NCBI GenBank assembly: GCA_015698045.1
Contig: BLAL01000176.1
Location: forward strand, 372,001 to 436,000
Source: Rhizophagus clarus
Lineage: Eukaryota > Glomeromycota > Glomeromycetes > Glomerales > Glomeraceae
Length of the DNA stretch: 64,000 nt
Reading direction: 5' to 3'
How positions within the stretch are numbered: the first letter of the stretch is position 1; each line of letters starts with the position of its first letter. A program made the position numbers and the translations under genes. Positions 1-11,605 of the stretch are shown piece by piece. The notes beneath the pieces were generated by a model. That model was not told where the DNA came from. It saw only the letters and a program-made list of their open reading frames with translations, and did not search any database.

Positions 1-147
1 CAAGATCAAAATAACAAAGAATATATGATGGATTTGTTTTATTGTGATGATGATAATTTGAGAGATTATTTAAGCAAATCTGAATTTTATAATTATAGAT
101 TAAAAATTAATAAATTACAACGAATTGTAAAATTAAATTATATATAA
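1..147 (+). pseudogene. Kinase-domain relic (TKL-like), cut by the window edge
   Basis: The first frame is open from base 1 to a stop at 145-147. It reads like the hinge and helix D part of the kinase at 29.3-31.2 kb: KEYMMDLFYCDDDNLRDYL here against REYMMVLEYCNDGNLRNYL there, then a region ending KLQRIVK where the intact gene has ELQVIARGL. After that similarity stops and the frame closes. The catalytic HKD and DLG motifs are absent downstream, so this is a 3'-truncated fragment. The N-terminal half would lie outside the window. Confidence 0.75.
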
Positions 148-2323
148 TACATGATTAAATGATTTTTCACAATTTTTTTTATTTTATTTGACCAATTACG
201 AAAGAGATTGCACAATGAGTTTTGAAAATTTTAACAATTCTTTTTTGCTACTAGAAATAGTTTTGTACATTTATGCTAATTATTTAACATTTTAATTCAT
301 TTTTTTTACATTACTTCATCTAGATACCAAATGATCATATTAAAGCTATTTTAATTCAAATACATATATATATATACTGTATGTTGGATGTTAAAAAATA
401 AAAATAAACTTGACAATTTAATATAATATATGGATAAGTTATAACATATATATATAAAAGAATTATTTAAATTACAAGCTAAGAAACTTGTAAAATATTT
501 TATTACTCTAGCCTTAGTGTTAGCCGGATATATCCTACAAGTGTTACGTAATAATCTTTTTTCCGCACAAGTAAATATGTAAATAAACCCGTAATCAAAA
601 AAAAAAATAATCATTTTTTAATCTAATAAAAAAATATTAAATCCTTTATTAAACAACTAATAAAAACTTACATTAATTTTAGAATTTTCTTATAATTTTT
701 TACTGCATAAAATGATATTACTCCTCTTTCCCCTTAAAAAATTATTTCTCAAAAAAGAAATTTTGCCATGCTAAAACTCATATGAAACATACAAAATTTT
801 TCTCAAAAAAAAAAAAAAGTTTCAAAAGATCTGATCATCCTAAAAAAAATTTTTTAAAAAAATTGACAAATTCTTTCCAGTCGAAAAAAAAAATATTTAT
901 TCTTATTATACAAAAAAAAAAAAAAAAAAAATAAAGATAAATAAGAAAAACTTCTAATGCCAGTGAGCACAATATACTATATTACTTTCTTCCCAAAATT
1001 CAACAAGAGAAATCACTGCTGAGTAACAAAGGTCCATTGAAATCATCTATTTAAAAATTAAAGTTTTTACATGTCTCACTAGCAGAGAAATTGAAACAAA
1101 TATCAAAGAATTCAAAAGTCTCATTTAATAGGTAAATTTATTGGTTGCATTGAAAAAAAATTATTTCTAAAATAAAAAAATTCATGTTATAATACTACTA
1201 TACACAACATATTATTAAATTAATAAAGTAAACGCTACTTTCATCAAACCTATCACAATGGTGAATCTTGACTTGACACGATGTCAGATGTAGGCATGAA
1301 CGTTATAGTAATAGGACAAACCACAAAGTGTTGATGGTGAGTTGATTCTCGATTTTCTTGTGGAAGAAGTCTGAACCAAAAGATTTTCAGTTATAAATGA
1401 GACATAATCCAAATAACAGCTATTTGGCCAATAAGACAAACTCTTAACCAAACCTTAAGGTCTACACCAGCGAGTTTAATGGCCTATTTCATTATGTAGA
1501 AGTCATATTAAATTTTCGCAAGTATCTCCAACCAGGCAAACCTGAAATTATACATTAGCATCCACATTATAATAAAACCTATTTTCTATTATGAACCAAA
1601 ATGAAATATTTAACGAAACTACTAATGATTAATCTTCCTTTTTTTCTTTAAAAACGCATTCCTATACAACTTTTTGTTACCCATTTTCGTTATAACTTTA
1701 TAATCATTGTCATATTTTATTCTTTTTCATAGTTCATTAACTTTTTATAGTTTTTCTATCTTACTTCTTATTACATAAAAAAATGTATTTACATTCACTT
1801 TCTTTATAATAAAATAAACTACTAATTATAATAACTTAATGTTTTAATAAATAAAATAAAATAAAATCACCATTACATGAATTACATCCCCCACTTTTAA
1901 CCAATTAAAATACAACTACCTATTCACGTGATCATAAACATACTACTGAAGAACGTTGTGTCACCCCACTTTTTACATCCCTACCGTGGGTACTAGAAAA
2001 AACCTACTGGCTAGTTATAATTTTAATAATGCCTTTGTATGCGATAGATCATATGAGTTTAATATTTTTTACAAATCCTCAAACAAATTTCTTTTTATCT
2101 TCAGAATAGTTCTGGAATGTCTAAAAACTAATTATAATACAATTATTTCTTTTCCTACTTAATATATAATTAAATGAAAATTGCTATTCGTATTATCATT
2201 TCATGGTTTGTACTTTGAAACACAGAATCCAATTTTGGTATTCCTATGAAAACATTGCCTAAGTTATAGTGTTGAACAAAAGAAAAACGCCAACGGACTT
2301 CGGATCAAATTATTTTAAAAAAA
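148..2323. other. AT-rich stretch without a supported gene
   Basis: I see only homopolymer A/T runs (for example around 808-820 and 910-930) and short open frames with no recognisable motif. A stretch near 1270-1550 is less AT-rich and may be an old coding relic, but no frame stays open long enough to name it. Confidence 0.6.
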
Positions 2324-2336
2324 TATATATATAAGG
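2324..2336 (+). promoter_or_regulatory. Possible TATA box
   Basis: TATATATATAAGG lies about 85-100 bp upstream of the ATG at 2422 and is followed by a T-rich leader. This is a plausible core promoter, but alternating AT runs are common in this DNA, so position alone gives little weight. Confidence 0.25.
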
Positions 2337-2421
2337 ATTGAATCTTCTAGCAGTTGTAAAGTTACAATTAAAATAATTTTTTTTTTATTTTGTATAAAAG
2401 AATTCCTTTAAAACATCTAAA

Positions 2422-2649
2422 ATGGATAAAATGAATCATAATAATAATACCAATGTCTTTTGCGATAGCTTTCGTGAAGGGAATATTATACTTTACAAAC
2501 ATTATGACGACGATAACAGCACAGCATTTCGATTTCAAAGCAAACATGCAGTAGAACGTAGATTCTGCGGGGTTAGCCCATTAGGTTTTCTTCCCAAGTT
2601 CGATGTCTCTAATGTTTACGTTATAATCATCAATCAAAGTTTAAGATAA
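2422..2649 (+). CDS. Small hypothetical protein, 75 aa
   Basis: An open frame starts ATGGATAAAATG and ends TAA at 2647-2649. The protein starts with an Asn/His-rich stretch (MNHNNNTN), has a mixed-charge middle and no membrane segment or motif I recognise. Codons are less monotonous than the flanking DNA, and a TATA-like sequence plus T-rich leader precede the ATG, which is why it is listed at all. It could be the first exon of a longer gene or a chance ORF. No neighbour suggests a role. Confidence 0.3.
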   Translation: MDKMNHNNNTNVFCDSFREGNIILYKHYDDDNSTAFRFQSKHAVERRFCGVSPLGFLPKFDVSNVYVIIINQSLR

Positions 2650-2964
2650 AAACTTAGAAAAAGCATGCACATTATCAGAAAATTATGAAATCCCTGCTTA
2701 ACAAATGATTCAAGATAAAGAAAAGTCAGTGAAATTTTTATCAATTTTTTTTATATACAAGGTTTTTAGTTAGTAAAAATTTATATGTTATTTTTTTTCA
2801 TCACTAAATATTTTCATATGACGTAAATAAATCTATATGATAATTGATATACAGTAATTATACAATATTGAAACCACAAATTCCATGTGAAATAACGACA
2901 AATTAATTCAATTTTGCTTAAATTCTTATCGCGTTCTTCTTAATTATAAATAAATTATCTTTAA

Positions 2965-3099
2965 TTACTGTATCATGTAAATATTTATTTTTAATTGAAA
3001 TATTTTTTTAGTAATACAAATATGATAAGTTTATTTACTATATCATGTAAACTTTTATTTTTAATCGAAATATTTTTTTAGTAATACAAATATAATAAC
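2965..3099. repeat. Tandem duplication, two units with a 70-bp period
   Basis: Unit one (2965-3028) and unit two (3035-3099) share TATCATGTAAA, then TTTATTTTTAAT and TTTTTTTAGTAATACAAATA. They differ at only a few positions, so this is a recent local duplication in noncoding DNA. Confidence 0.85.
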
Positions 3100-5150
3100 C
3101 ATGAAACTTTTAATAAAATTGTTAAAGTGCTTAATTTACATATATCATTTATGTATTATTGTTCTATTTCTTCTTCTCTGACCACACTTTCATAGCGACA
3201 ATTCTTAATTGGCAATAATAAGTTATCGTTATTAATAGTATCAGTATAATCTTAATAATCAATCAAGTCTTCTTTTCCATTTAGTATCTCCATAGTGAGC
3301 AAAGAATTCTCATACATCATAAAAGGAAATCATACATTTATTTTTGTAAAGTTACTTGCACTAAGTGCCTCAAAAGAGAACACTATCTTGCCAAGAAAAT
3401 GGGAGACTTGGCGTGACCACGTCTCTTAAGGAAAAAAACCAAAAAAAAGGAAACCAGAAAAAAACTATTCTCCTAAAAAAGAGTAAAGAACGTGATATAA
3501 AAACTTTTTTAATCAACCTAAATAGGTTAAGGATAACATAAAGACACCAATTGCAAAAAATATAATAATAATAATAAGGAAGGATCTAAAAGGCAAATTT
3601 AATTAAATTAATTTGCCAATATTATCAGGGACGTTCAGATGAATATACTCTACCGCTGTTATTCAAATACTGATATTCTATCTTTCCAATTGTTACCTAT
3701 TTCACATTAGAAATTATTTATTATGTTAGCATATAATATAATCAAGTATGCCTATGATGTAAAAATATGTGTCAATTCCACAGGCACCAACGGCCTATGC
3801 GTCAGCTTGTAGGGCCACCTAGTGGTATCATAGTAGTTACGACTTTGCGCACAAAGCAGTTGACTACTAGCTAGTGAGCATATGATGCATAATATGAGCA
3901 CATAAACTCCTATGTTATAACACTCAAAAATGACGCATGTCCATAAAGCAAGTAGAACGAAATACTTGCCTGTGACAATAATTTCGCTACATTCCAAAAT
4001 GATTCGCAATTAGATAAATATACCGCAAAACCAGAAGATAATCACCCCGAGTAATTCCTAAAAATAAAAATACAAAAGGATTAATATGGTGGCAAATCAT
4101 ATTAAACCTATGAGAAGTACTATCACACAAGAGAGCAAGGTGCATAGAGGTACCTCATACAGTCACGTGCTATAGTTGTAAATCTCAAAAAAAAAAAAAA
4201 AAATAAGGAAAAAAAATGAAAATAAAGAAAATAAAAAAAAAAAAAAAATGAAAAATAAAAATATTAAAGAAGAAGAATAAAGAAATGAAATCTATTACTA
4301 AAAAATACATTATAATTTAAATTCAATAAATAATATTCACTAAAACTAATCAAACTATTCTACTTGCCATATTATTTGTTATTAAAAACAACTATAGAAC
4401 CTCAGTTTCTCTCAGGCTCAGCTGATCCTCAGTGAATAAATTCACCTAGCAAAAAGAGCCATGTACATGTGAATTCCTTCTCTTGCAAGAACGTAAAATG
4501 ATACTTACCACATTTTTGTAGGCAATAAAATCAGTGCATGTTTTGGCCTTTTTGTATTATTTTTCTCATCATATGGCATGAGTTCACTATCTAACCGTTC
4601 AACTATAACTTAATATCATCATAAAATCTCTTGCCACCTTAGAAAGAAAGGTAAAGAATAAGTGTATTATAAAGAAAAAACAAACGAACTGTAATTAAAG
4701 TTCGTTAAATAAAAAAGAAAATTAAAATAAAAAAAAAAAAATACAGTCAAAGACCAAAAGGATGCTTAAAAGAAATAATATCCGAAACGTCTCGTAAAGA
4801 CGGTATGTTATTGAAAATGGGATAAATATTATTGTTTGGAAGAATATTATTGCTTGGAAGACAAAATTTTGTTTTTTTTTTTTTTCATTGAAAATTTCTT
4901 TTTTGAAAAAGTAGAGAAATTGATGCCGAAAAGGAAGAGTTTTATAAGATTTTTATTCACACAGTTTAAGTCAAAGTGACAGTTACAAAACTCGCGCTTG
5001 TCAACTTGACTAAGGATTATATTGTATGACGAAATTTTGCCATTTTTTTTTTTTTTAGAAATTACATCATATTATTTCATTTACTTATGAAAATGGAAAG
5101 CGCTGCGGATAGTTAAGAGTGCACAATAACCAAAAAAGTTTCTAACTGTT
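3100..5150. other. AT-rich stretch without a supported gene
   Basis: It contains A-rich runs at 4187-4250 and 4720-4741. The minus-strand open frame at 3752-4009 is hydrophobic and has no homologue I recognise. I see no RNA gene. Confidence 0.55.
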
Positions 5151-5385
5151 ATGACTAATCAATTATCAATTTAGTTAACGTTTCGGATTTTAAAATAGTA
5201 CATCTGTAAAAGAAAAAATTTTTTTTTAATTTATGAAATATATTAGAAACTTAAAGGATAATACAACGCGTATTTATGGACTCCTCATCACGTCCGTAAA
5301 CTCTGATTTCCACACCTTCTCGATTGATATGACTAATCAATTTGGCTAATGTGTCGGATTTTGAAACTATACATATCTGTACAGT
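5151..5385. repeat. Pair of diverged direct repeats about 178 bp apart
   Basis: 5151-5210 and 5329-5385 both read ATGACTAATCAATT, then a variable stretch ending in TAA(C/T)GT, TCGGATTTT, AAA, and (A)CATCTGTA. They look like an old short duplication in noncoding DNA, with no coding frame and no known motif. Confidence 0.6.
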
Positions 5386-5391
5386 TTAAAA

Positions 5392-7014
5392 AGTAAATTG
5401 CAGATATTAACATGTTATAAAGCACTCAACATTATTATCTAATTACTTTACTGCACTATCCGCCCATTTGTCAATTAATTTTACTTCTCCATGACGCAAA
5501 AAAAAAAAAAATTTATTAGTAAAAATTTTATTGTAATGATTTGTTACAAAATTCCCGCACATTCCGTCCATTTTTGCTTTTCGCGCCATAATATTTTCTT
5601 ATTATACTTATCTGTAATAAATATGAATCAAAAAAGGTCGAACATTTTAGCTTGTTTCGGGATTGCATGATGATCAGCACTTACCGAGATTGTCTTTTTT
5701 CAACTGTTCGCATAAATAAAAAGATGTAAAAAATGTAAATAAAGGTAAATAGTAATAAAGGTAATTAATTAAAAAAAATAAAAGTAATAATGAAAAAATG
5801 ATGGTAAAAAAAAAAAAAATAATATTGAGATAGCAAATGTTTTAATACATTCAAATAACTTTTTTTTTTTAAAAAAAAAATAACTGAAATAATTTATTTA
5901 CCAAAAAATATATTTTTTTTCCTTTTTTTTTTTAAAAAAAAAAAAATTAAAGCAAACGAATTACTATAGAGCATATTGTATTTATTGTATTTATTATTTT
6001 ATTTTCATAATTTTTTTATTATGGTAATATTATTTTTTTATTATGTATCATTTTTCACTATATTGTTCTTTTTTTATTTTAATTTTTTTTTCTTTTTCTG
6101 ATATATATTAACCCACCATCCGTAGAAAAGCTGCCGGAACCAATGCTTAAAGCTTGGCCTAGGCTTATGCTATTTGGGCATCAATTTAACCATATATTGT
6201 AGTATGATAAATCAATTAAGATTTAAGACGATACTACAATTAGTTAGTCACATTGCACAGGATTTTATGACAGATCACACTTTTTATCCCGCAGATAATA
6301 CATTTCACAATTTCACTATTGCAAGCAGATTACATACTGTGCGACTTTTAAATTTTAGTCGGACTCCAATTGTTTCCATTTCATAGTTATATAATAGAAA
6401 TATGATAGATCAAAAGATTATGAAATAATTAATCTTAACGTTAAGGATGAAATCACAAATCTATCTATCTATTTATTTATTTTATTTAGAAAGGAAATTA
6501 CCGTTACAAGAATAATTACAATAATAAATAAATTCACAAAAAATATAACATGTAAAGATTTTACCACTAACAAATGGCACACCTTTCGTAAAAAAAATCA
6601 TACTAATATATATTATATATATTAGCACCAAACTTTCCGCTCAGATAAAAATTCGCTTCACGTGAATCCTGTATAGTGAAGAATGGTTAAACACTATTTT
6701 CAAGTTGTAGTTAAAGTTAAGGAGAAAATCGATAATCGAAAAAAAAGAAGTAGACTAAAAAATCAAAGAAAAAAAACATATCAAAAAACAAAAATTAAAC
6801 GGTCTACTAGCGTCTAATATTCTATTTATAAATTTAAACGAACAAGGTCTTTATGAGCTTTGGGCGACTCTTTCGCTTAAATCATGTTTCAAAGGACGAG
6901 GAGTAAACTATTGTGATCGGAAGAATCAGAATGTCTGCGATATGATCTATTAGCAAACGTTTGTGTACTATATATAGTCGTATTTGTAGTAAGAATTTCG
7001 TGATATTGTTTATC
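5392..7014. other. AT-rich stretch without a supported gene
   Basis: It holds long A and T runs (5860-5945), a short tetranucleotide run near 6460-6482 and an imperfect AT hairpin near 6603-6625. The plus-strand ORF at 6174-6386 (70 aa) has no motif and no promoter context that persuades me. Confidence 0.5.
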
Positions 7015-8290
7015 TTATTGATGTCGTTGTTGCATCAGATTAGGAAAAGAGACCATATTGATTGCTTTACGTCGATCCGGAGATAAATGTTGAATAAAAG
7101 TATCATCAATATGAGAGGGTATCCTAACCCTAACAAAGGAAGTAACATCTTTGCTAGTAGTTTGTAACTTGAAAAATCTTTCATGGTGTTCATCAGTGTA
7201 AGTCGATAACGCGTTCAATTTGAAATCATAACGGTCATAAACATGACTCGTCATACCATACTGAGAGTTTTCATACTTATCAAAATATTCATGACTATCC
7301 ATGGAGGTAAGAGGATTCGCTAAATGAGGATTTTCGCGTAAACGACGCGCTTTCGTTTCACGATAATATTCTCTTTTTGTTTTGCCTGTCAATTTAGTAG
7401 GGGGAGGAGGAACTTTGATATAAACTGTGTATGAACTTCTACAGAATCATCGTTATTAGTTGAAACAGGAGTCGGAGGTGTTATTGGTTTGATTGGAGGG
7501 TCAATAATAGGTTTATCACCACGACGTCTACGTGTCGAATGATTTGCAAGTAAAAGTGGAGCCAAAACATCCACTTTGTTATGTTTGTTGACTATAGCAT
7601 GCTTGATTGGGCGATATAATGCAGGAAGTTCATTACATAAATGTTTCTTCTGTATGGGTTTAAAACGAATAAGTTCAGGTGATGATTTCGTATTCGTATC
7701 CACATCTATTAATTTGTCATTGATGACTCGTCGATAAAAACATTCATGACGTTTGGCTTGTTTCTGTAAAGTCTTTTTTGAAAAATTGAAGAATCTTCAA
7801 CAATTTGATAATTTGAATAAATTTTTCTACAATAATAACGAGAATTTTTGATATTAAGAGGAAAATGTTCGTAAGAAATTTTAAACTTAACACCCGTTTG
7901 AAGAGAGAAATTTTCTTTTGTGGTAATTGCAGTATGTAATCTTTGTAAAGCTTGTACTTGGCTGGGAACCTTAGGATCCGAAGAATCTGAAGTAACTGAA
8001 TCTCTGTTTGAATATTTATTTAGGAATAAATTTTTGGTGAAGATGACAACCCGTACGACGACAAGATTGAAGGTGTGATGAAAAAACTACAAGTGATGGT
8101 ATTCTGCAAATGAAATCACTAACATGTTGACCAGGAATATAGATAGATGAAAACGGTATCTTTTGTATGAAAAATTGAAAAAGGTGTGTTGTATATGTAT
8201 TGGAAGGCTTGACACGATAATTATTTGTGTGTATTTTCGATCTAAAAGATAATCAGGGAGATTGTCTAACTCAAAGTTGTTAGATCTTGC
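7015..8290 (-). pseudogene. Degraded ORF of unknown family, at least 400 codons over several frames
   Basis: Reading on the minus strand from about 8290 to the stop near 7015, coding-like sequence continues but changes frame several times. One frame gives a stretch from NKYSNRDSV to FIDESSMTN. The next runs through RVINDKLID, a Pro-rich part (PPIKPITPPTP) and VEVHT. After a break near 7425 the last continues VYIKVPPPPTKL into TGKTKREYYRETKARRL and ends in QQRHQ. The longest open pieces are 104 and 125 codons. The 104-codon piece has no ATG at its upstream end (the frame passes through a GTG), which fits an internal fragment rather than a gene start. I do not recognise the family. The basic, proline-rich, low-conservation style resembles accessory ORFs of transposons. 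A TA-flanked miniature element lies just upstream. Confidence 0.5.
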
Positions 8291-8408
8291 AACAGAAATT
8301 CCATTTTTATAATAAATGAATAAATCGGAAATTTTGCTGTATTACGGAATTTTAACAATTTTATTCCAACACGTGACAATTAACCAATCATTATTGCAGA
8401 TTTTATTA

Positions 8409-9048
8409 TCGCCGTTTTCAAAATGGTGCGATCTTCAATCATGTGGCGTCGCAATAAAAATTCGCAAAATTTTCAAATTTTTGCGAACTCTCTTTAAAAC
8501 TTATAATAAACACTGCGAATTCTTTTTACAGTTACAAAATATGAGTCTTCTATTTACTATATTCCAAGTTTCGTAAGTATGAAGCGGTTTTCTTCCTTCG
8601 AATTTACAAAAAGAAGTGCTCTTACAAAACGAATTTCCGCGAATTTTCACGATCTCTTGCGAACTTTTTGTAAAGTTTATAGTTAACACTGCGAATTCCT
8701 TTTACAACAAGTAAATGTGAGTACCCTAGTTTCCTTTGGTTTAAAGTTTTATGAGCTAAAGTGAAATTTTTTAGCTTTAACCTTAAGATAAATACTTTGT
8801 TTTTATTATAATTAAGAAGAATGTAACATTTCAATATTTAATTAGAATTTAATTAATAAAGGTCAACAAACTAATTTAAATATCTTATAAGCATCTAGAT
8901 ATGAATTTTTAGATAGAAGAGAAATGTGTGGTTATTTGTTTTTAAATTTTTAAAGGAAGTTTGCAATTTTCGTTCGTTGTCACGTGACCAAAATTAAAAT
9001 TATGATTGGTTAAGATGTTTATGTTACACAAAATTTTGAAAACGGCGA
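8409..9048. mobile_element. Miniature TA-flanked inverted-repeat element (640 bp)
   Basis: The left end reads TCGCCGTTTTCAAAAT and the right end is its inverse, ending TTTGAAAACGGCGA. Each end is flanked by TA (8407-8408 and 9049-9050), the target duplication typical of Tc1/mariner-type transposition. The interior is noncoding with an internal partial duplication (a GCGAATTC(C/T)TTTTACA block near 8515 and again near 8690). It shares terminal sequence with the elements at 35381-35553 and 49218-49817. No transposase is present, so it would depend on one elsewhere. Confidence 0.8.
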
Positions 9049-9836
9049 TAAGATGTGAATTATCAAACTTAACTTTATCGGTTATCGTGATAAAAATTTG
9101 GCGATTTTGATATCGGAATAAATCCGAGTCTCTATGTATTAACCACTACAATCCATCTTCCCCAGCGTAACCAACAAAAAAAGTTCGGGCACGTGATCAG
9201 TGATGTGGCTGTGCCTGATGCGATATAAATATTTTTTTTTTCGCGTTAAGTATTTTAAAACTTTCCCTTCTTCACCCGTTCACCTCCTTTATTTACATTT
9301 TATTTTTTGAAAACTTATATTATATAAATACTGTCTTTACTTTTATTTCTCAATATTTTTATCACATATATTATAATAAATAATAAATACCAGTTTTACG
9401 TCCCTTTGAAATTAGAAAGTTTGTTTTTACAAGTTTTACAAGTATTAAATAAAGTATTCATATATTAATTTATATATGTAGATAAAGTTATAAGCGTTTT
9501 TTTTATATATAAACAGCTTAGTTAAATATATGTTATTTTTATTTTTATCAATTACACTATGTAGAATATTTTAAAAATAAAAAAAATTTTTATTCTAATA
9601 AAATATAAAAAATATTATAAAATTTTTATAATGTTTACATAACAGCTAATAAAACTATTTAAATATTAAAAATTTTAAGATTTATTTATTTCCATTATTT
9701 TTTTTTCTATAAAGATATTCTTGAATTTTTTCGCAAATGTTTTTTTTATTTTTTCGAAGTTAAATGTTGCACAAGATCAACCAATCAAAATTTAAACGCC
9801 ACACAGATCACGTGCCCGAACTTTTTTGTTGGTTAC

Positions 9837-11605
9837 TTTTATTTTTTATTTTTAATGGAGGATCACCTCGTACATGTGGAGACAAAATTACTTGTCAAAA
9901 CAAGCGGGTATGTCAAAATACATGATACAACTAACTAAAGCTATGTCGGGATCCGATTTAGTTGTTATCAATATGAAAGAGATAACCTAAATCACTATTT
10001 TTAGAAAAAAAACAAAAATAAAAAAAAAAGAAAACGAAAAATAACGCACTGGGGAAATAGAAAAAAGAAAAAAAACAAAAAAAAGGGGAAAGACCAAGCC
10101 ATAACCGTTTTTTAGGCCGTAGCAAAATGTGGAAATGCCCGATCTTACGCTAAATCCTATGAAATAAAAGAAGAGAAAATGAATTACTAGGTTAGCGATT
10201 TATCGCCTAGCTTCTGAATAAGAGTTTTGAGAAGCGTGCATAAGTCGTCCGAAGCTGTGGTCTTTTTACGAGACTTGTTCTTTTTGGCTTTGGACTTCTT
10301 ATGGTCAGGGCAAACCTGGCCCTTTTTGGGGGGGTTCGATTGTCGTGATTTCTGAGTGGAACCACTCTTGTTGTCTTTTGTCTTCTTCGACTTAATCGGT
10401 AAGGGCGTCCTGGAATTCGTCAACTTTATTTTGTCCGTCTGTAAGGTGAGAGCTCGCATCAACCTTTCATGCGTTTCAAAATAGAGTATTCCTTTGAGTC
10501 CTTGTTTATCCTTGATAACTTTCCACGCAGCAGCTCTTGTATACTGAAGGAGGGATTCGTTATCAGGGGTGAATTTGCTATATATTGCATCTTCTGTAGT
10601 ATCGGCAGGGAAGCGGAAGGAGGCTTGAAAAATTTCTCGACTCTTTCTTTGTGCGAGCTTCCATTCGCCAGGGAACCACCGGACCCATATACCGCCTAGT
10701 TGGGTACACCAAGGCATCAAGATGAACTCGGTATCCTTTGTGGGGTTTAAAACAATGTCTACACGGATCGTATAGTACTTATGTTGGGTCTTGAGGGAAA
10801 TGTTTAAAACGCGGCCCCAGTCGGAAAAGGCAGACCTTATTTTTTCTGGAGACCATTTGGTGGGTACATCGTAGACCATGATAGTTCTGCGTTGACGATT
10901 TTGACTTTCATGAACAATGTTATTATCGCACGTGACTTTCTGAATCGACCCTTGCTTCTCTTTGCCTTTTTTAGATTTTTCGGCTGGAAGTGTTACAATA
11001 GGGGGGGTGATCACAGATACATCCCGCGTAATTATCGGATCGTCTGCCAATTTAGGAGTAAAACTCGCGGCATCCGCCGATAACTTACTATCTATGATCA
11101 TTGCCTGAGATTCTGTGGATATTATTGGTGCGCTTTGTTCCGGTTGTGCCCATGATTGCTGCGGCTCCAAGTCTTCGAAATTGTTTCCTTGGGAGGGCGG
11201 CTGTAACATATCTTTAAGCTTGATATAGAGTAGGTCTAGTATTATACGCAAGTTCTTTTTTCCTAGACTGGCTGCTATAACATGGTGGTTGGGCTTTGCG
11301 TTACCGTTGTTAGCGGCTTTCAACTGGCGGTCAGAATGTTGAAACAAGTTTTGCTCGCCGACGACATAAGCAAGCGTTTTGTATTGTCTATCTGGCTTAT
11401 TAGGTTTTCCGTGAGGGGGAACTCTATATACAGTACATATGTCTGTCGTTATGTTACCCTCGAAGGATTGTATTAACTCTGTAACGGTTGTGGACCAAAA
11501 TTTTTCAAAGTTTTCCATCTTCTCTATATGTATTTTGTCTACGTATTTTTTGACAAAAAATTTGTGAGAAAGAGTCTTTTTTCTTGTCAAAAGTTCGCCG
11601 GGTCC
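9837..11605 (-). mobile_element. Non-LTR retroelement insertion carrying only an RRM-type ORF
   Basis: A perfect 17-bp direct repeat, ACTTTTTTGTTGGTTAC, lies at 9820-9836 and 11606-11622, exactly at the borders. On the minus strand the element ends in an A-rich tail (AAAAATAAAAAATAAAA). Variable-length duplication plus an A-rich 3' tail is the hallmark of target-primed reverse transcription. It carries one long ORF (10187-11590) and a 3' untranslated region of about 350 bp; no reverse transcriptase is present. The target was the terminal repeat of a DNA transposon. It could be an autonomous LINE with ORF2 deleted, or a nonautonomous element copied in trans. Confidence 0.75.
10187..11590 (-). 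CDS. RRM-like retroelement ORF1-type protein, 467 aa
   Basis: The reading frame is intact. Residues about 235-312 look like an RNA-recognition fold: an initial strand (TIMVYDVP), a helix (SPEKIRSAFSDWGRV), further strands, then a tryptophan-rich end (GIWVRWFPGEWKLAQRKSRE). A second, weaker block follows at 330-390 (AAWKVIKDKQGLKGILYFE). The tail from 398 is Lys/Ser-rich and basic, ending in an amphipathic helix (LCTLLKTLIQKLG). Residues 125-230 look disordered. Family knowledge: RNA-binding ORF1 proteins of LINEs coat the element RNA; the role here is inferred. Met25 (MENFEKFW) may be the true start because the first 24 residues are Lys/His-rich leader-like sequence. A decayed relative lies at 54.3-54.9 kb on the plus strand. 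The surrounding target duplication places this ORF inside a retroelement, so it is probably not a host gene. Confidence 0.7.
   Translation of the reverse strand: MTRKKTLSHKFFVKKYVDKIHIEKMENFEKFWSTTVTELIQSFEGNITTDICTVYRVPPHGKPNKPDRQYKTLAYVVGEQNLFQHSDRQLKAANNGNAKPNHHVIAASLGKKNLRIILDLLYIKLKDMLQPPSQGNNFEDLEPQQSWAQPEQSAPIISTESQAMIIDSKLSADAASFTPKLADDPIITRDVSVITPPIVTLPAEKSKKGKEKQGSIQKVTCDNNIVHESQNRQRRTIMVYDVPTKWSPEKIRSAFSDWGRVLNISLKTQHKYYTIRVDIVLNPTKDTEFILMPWCTQLGGIWVRWFPGEWKLAQRKSREIFQASFRFPADTTEDAIYSKFTPDNESLLQYTRAAAWKVIKDKQGLKGILYFETHERLMRALTLQTDKIKLTNSRTPLPIKSKKTKDNKSGSTQKSRQSNPPKKGQVCPDHKKSKAKKNKSRKKTTASDDLCTLLKTLIQKLGDKSLT

Noticed and set aside
1270-1560. Possible coding relic
   Set aside because: Short phrases look coding-like in one frame, but stops are frequent and I could not match them to anything else in the window.
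3752-4009. 85-codon minus-strand ORF with a hydrophobic stretch
   Set aside because: No motif, no promoter context and no repeated relatives in the window; chance ORFs of this size are expected.
10469-11476. Plus-strand ORFs opposite the RRM-type ORF
   Set aside because: They are antisense shadows of a 467-codon frame with recognisable protein features.
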